Shown here in pieces: positions 62,999 to 64,000 of a DNA stretch of 64,000 nt (its first letter is position 1; each line of letters starts with the position of its first letter). The translations under genes were made by a program, and so were the position numbers. The DNA is taken from contig NZ_PKRP01000001.1 in NCBI RefSeq assembly GCF_002855515.1, positions 930,001 through 994,000 on the forward strand, read 5' to 3'. Source of the stretch: Rhizobium sp. TH135. Its GTDB lineage: Bacteria; Pseudomonadota; Alphaproteobacteria; Rhizobiales; Rhizobiaceae. Under the pieces are notes generated by a model. It did no database searches and was not told the DNA's origin. It worked only from the letters and a program-made list of their open reading frames with translations.

Positions 62999-64000
62999 AG
63001 AAGACGATCAAGACACGGCTCTCGGCCGGCACCATCCTCGCAACACTGCTCGTCACCCTGCCCGCTGGTGCAACGTCGCTTCTGATCCCGCAAGCGACCA
63101 CCGCCATGGCAGAGCCTTCCAACGGCACAGAAACCGGCGAAGCGAACGCCCAGAAGACGCCGGCGCCGGACACGGTCGATCTTGCCGCACTCTATTACTA
63201 TGCTCGTAATGGCGAGGCAGAACGCGTCGACGCCGAGACCCGTCGCCTGGAACTGAAATTCCCGGGCTTCATGCCCCCGGCGGACCTCTATGCTCCGGAT
63301 GCCGGCGACCACGTCGATGAGACCACGCTCTGGCAACTTTACGAGCGCGACGACTATGCCGGCATCGAGCAGGAGATCAGCCGGATCGCCGCAAGCCATC
63401 CGGGCTGGGAGCCATCGGAGGATTTCCGCAGCAAACTCGATCGGCGCAAGTTAAGATTTGCCATGACGCAGGCAAACGAGGCGAAGGACTTCGTGACCGT
63501 CATTCGCCTCGGCGCAAAGCTCGACCCTGCCCAGGAAGCCGAGATCGATCTCCTCTGGATGATGCTCGACGCGTACAGGGCAAACGACATGCAGGAGGGG
63601 CTGACGGCGGTCTATCGCGGCATCCTCTTCCGGGCACCGGAAAAGGCGTTTTCAGATGAGCTTGTTCTCACAACCCTGCAAAAGGCGATGGAGGACATTC
63701 CGGCAGCCGATTTGCGCGAGGCGATGCGTGTGCTCTCTGCGGATCCCGAACTCGCCCTCGCGATGCGATCGCTCAGCCTCGATCTCATGCGCCGCGAAGT
63801 GGGAGACTTCGCCTCCGGCATTGCGGGCGCACCGCAACCAGGTCCAGAGGTGATCGCAGCCGTCAGGACGGCTGCCGAGAGCAAGAACGCACCTGAAGAC
63901 CTCGCCCTGATGGGCTGGTACATGCTGAAGACCGAGCAGCCGGACCAGGCAGAAAACTTCTTCCAGCGCATGCTGCAGAACAAGGCGACGCCGGAAGCCG
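62995..64000 (+). CDS. TPR-like protein of cellulose synthase operon 2 (3' end outside window)
   Basis: The first 335 codons of a protein related to the TPR-like protein at 31519 are present. It has a signal-like N-terminus (MKKTIKTRLSAGTILATLL, then VTLPAGA), a short linker, and from about residue 60 the shared block DLAALYYYARNGEAERVDAE followed by TLWQLYERDDYAGIEQEISR and HPGWEPSEDFRSKL. Alpha-helical repeats continue to the window end. ATG 62995 overlaps the bcsB stop. It lacks the long Pro/Ala-rich region of its paralogue. Its role in cellulose export or assembly is inferred from position. Confidence 0.8.
   Translation, partial: MKKTIKTRLSAGTILATLLVTLPAGATSLLIPQATTAMAEPSNGTETGEANAQKTPAPDTVDLAALYYYARNGEAERVDAETRRLELKFPGFMPPADLYAPDAGDHVDETTLWQLYERDDYAGIEQEISRIAASHPGWEPSEDFRSKLDRRKLRFAMTQANEAKDFVTVIRLGAKLDPAQEAEIDLLWMMLDAYRANDMQEGLTAVYRGILFRAPEKAFSDELVLTTLQKAMEDIPAADLREAMRVLSADPELALAMRSLSLDLMRREVGDFASGIAGAPQPGPEVIAAVRTAAESKNAPEDLALMGWYMLKTEQPDQAENFFQRMLQNKATPEA

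Overview
The window looks like a chromosome or megaplasmid segment of an alphaproteobacterium, most likely a member of the Rhizobiaceae. The support is high GC, alphaproteobacterial EcfG-type promoter motifs, rhizobial bcsA-bcsB-TPR operons, PrtD-type type I secretion, and LacI-controlled TRAP and ABC sugar modules. It has about 48 protein-coding genes. I saw no RNA gene, CRISPR array or intact mobile element. All assignments come from reading translated sequence; no database search was possible.

Region 1 (2-5944): the end of a branched-chain-amino-acid-type ABC transporter (livG, livF, livH, livM) runs with overlapping genes into a TfdB-like flavin phenol hydroxylase and a hydroxyquinol 1,2-dioxygenase. 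It reads as one uptake-and-degradation operon for an aromatic compound. Region 2 (6406-23516): a NarL-type response regulator and a convergent sensor kinase precede a 3147-residue RTX protein. That protein carries two complete animal-type haem peroxidase domains. It is followed by a type I secretion ABC exporter, a second RTX protein and an HlyD adaptor. The closest known relatives I can name are the secreted Mn(II)-oxidising peroxidases of the MopA type. This is the most striking system in the window.

Region 3 (23757-31323): a stress block with a small secreted protein, a PHB-depolymerase-like esterase, a glycine-zipper general stress protein, a PepSY protein, a HisKA_2-type kinase, a single-domain receiver, a large KatE catalase and a YciF ferritin-like protein. 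Three GGAAC-N17-GTT promoters on the minus strand suggest control by the EcfG general stress sigma factor. Region 4 (31519-41758): a cellulose synthase operon (bcsA, bcsB, GH8 endoglucanase, TPR protein) on the minus strand, then a GlxA-type AraC regulator and a GH5 endoglucanase.

Region 5 (41969-57767): a sugar-acid island. It contains a sugar ABC transporter with a GlcG-like protein, three LacI regulators, SMP-30 lactonase, L-idonate dehydrogenase, a 2-hydroxyacid dehydrogenase, a gluconate 5-dehydrogenase-like SDR, gluconokinase, a 6PGDH/3HIBDH-like dehydrogenase, a small ferredoxin-fold-like protein and a DctPQM TRAP transporter. Together they can take up sugar acids and convert idonate or ketogluconate to gluconate and 6-phosphogluconate. 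Palindromes of the GTTATCGATAAC type lie in every divergent promoter region and next to all three lacI genes. A decayed LysR remnant closes the island.

Region 6 (58432-64000): a second, paralogous bcsA-bcsB-TPR operon on the plus strand, cut off by the window end. The two BcsA copies differ in their PilZ domains. Copy 2 has the canonical c-di-GMP motifs; copy 1 has lost them.
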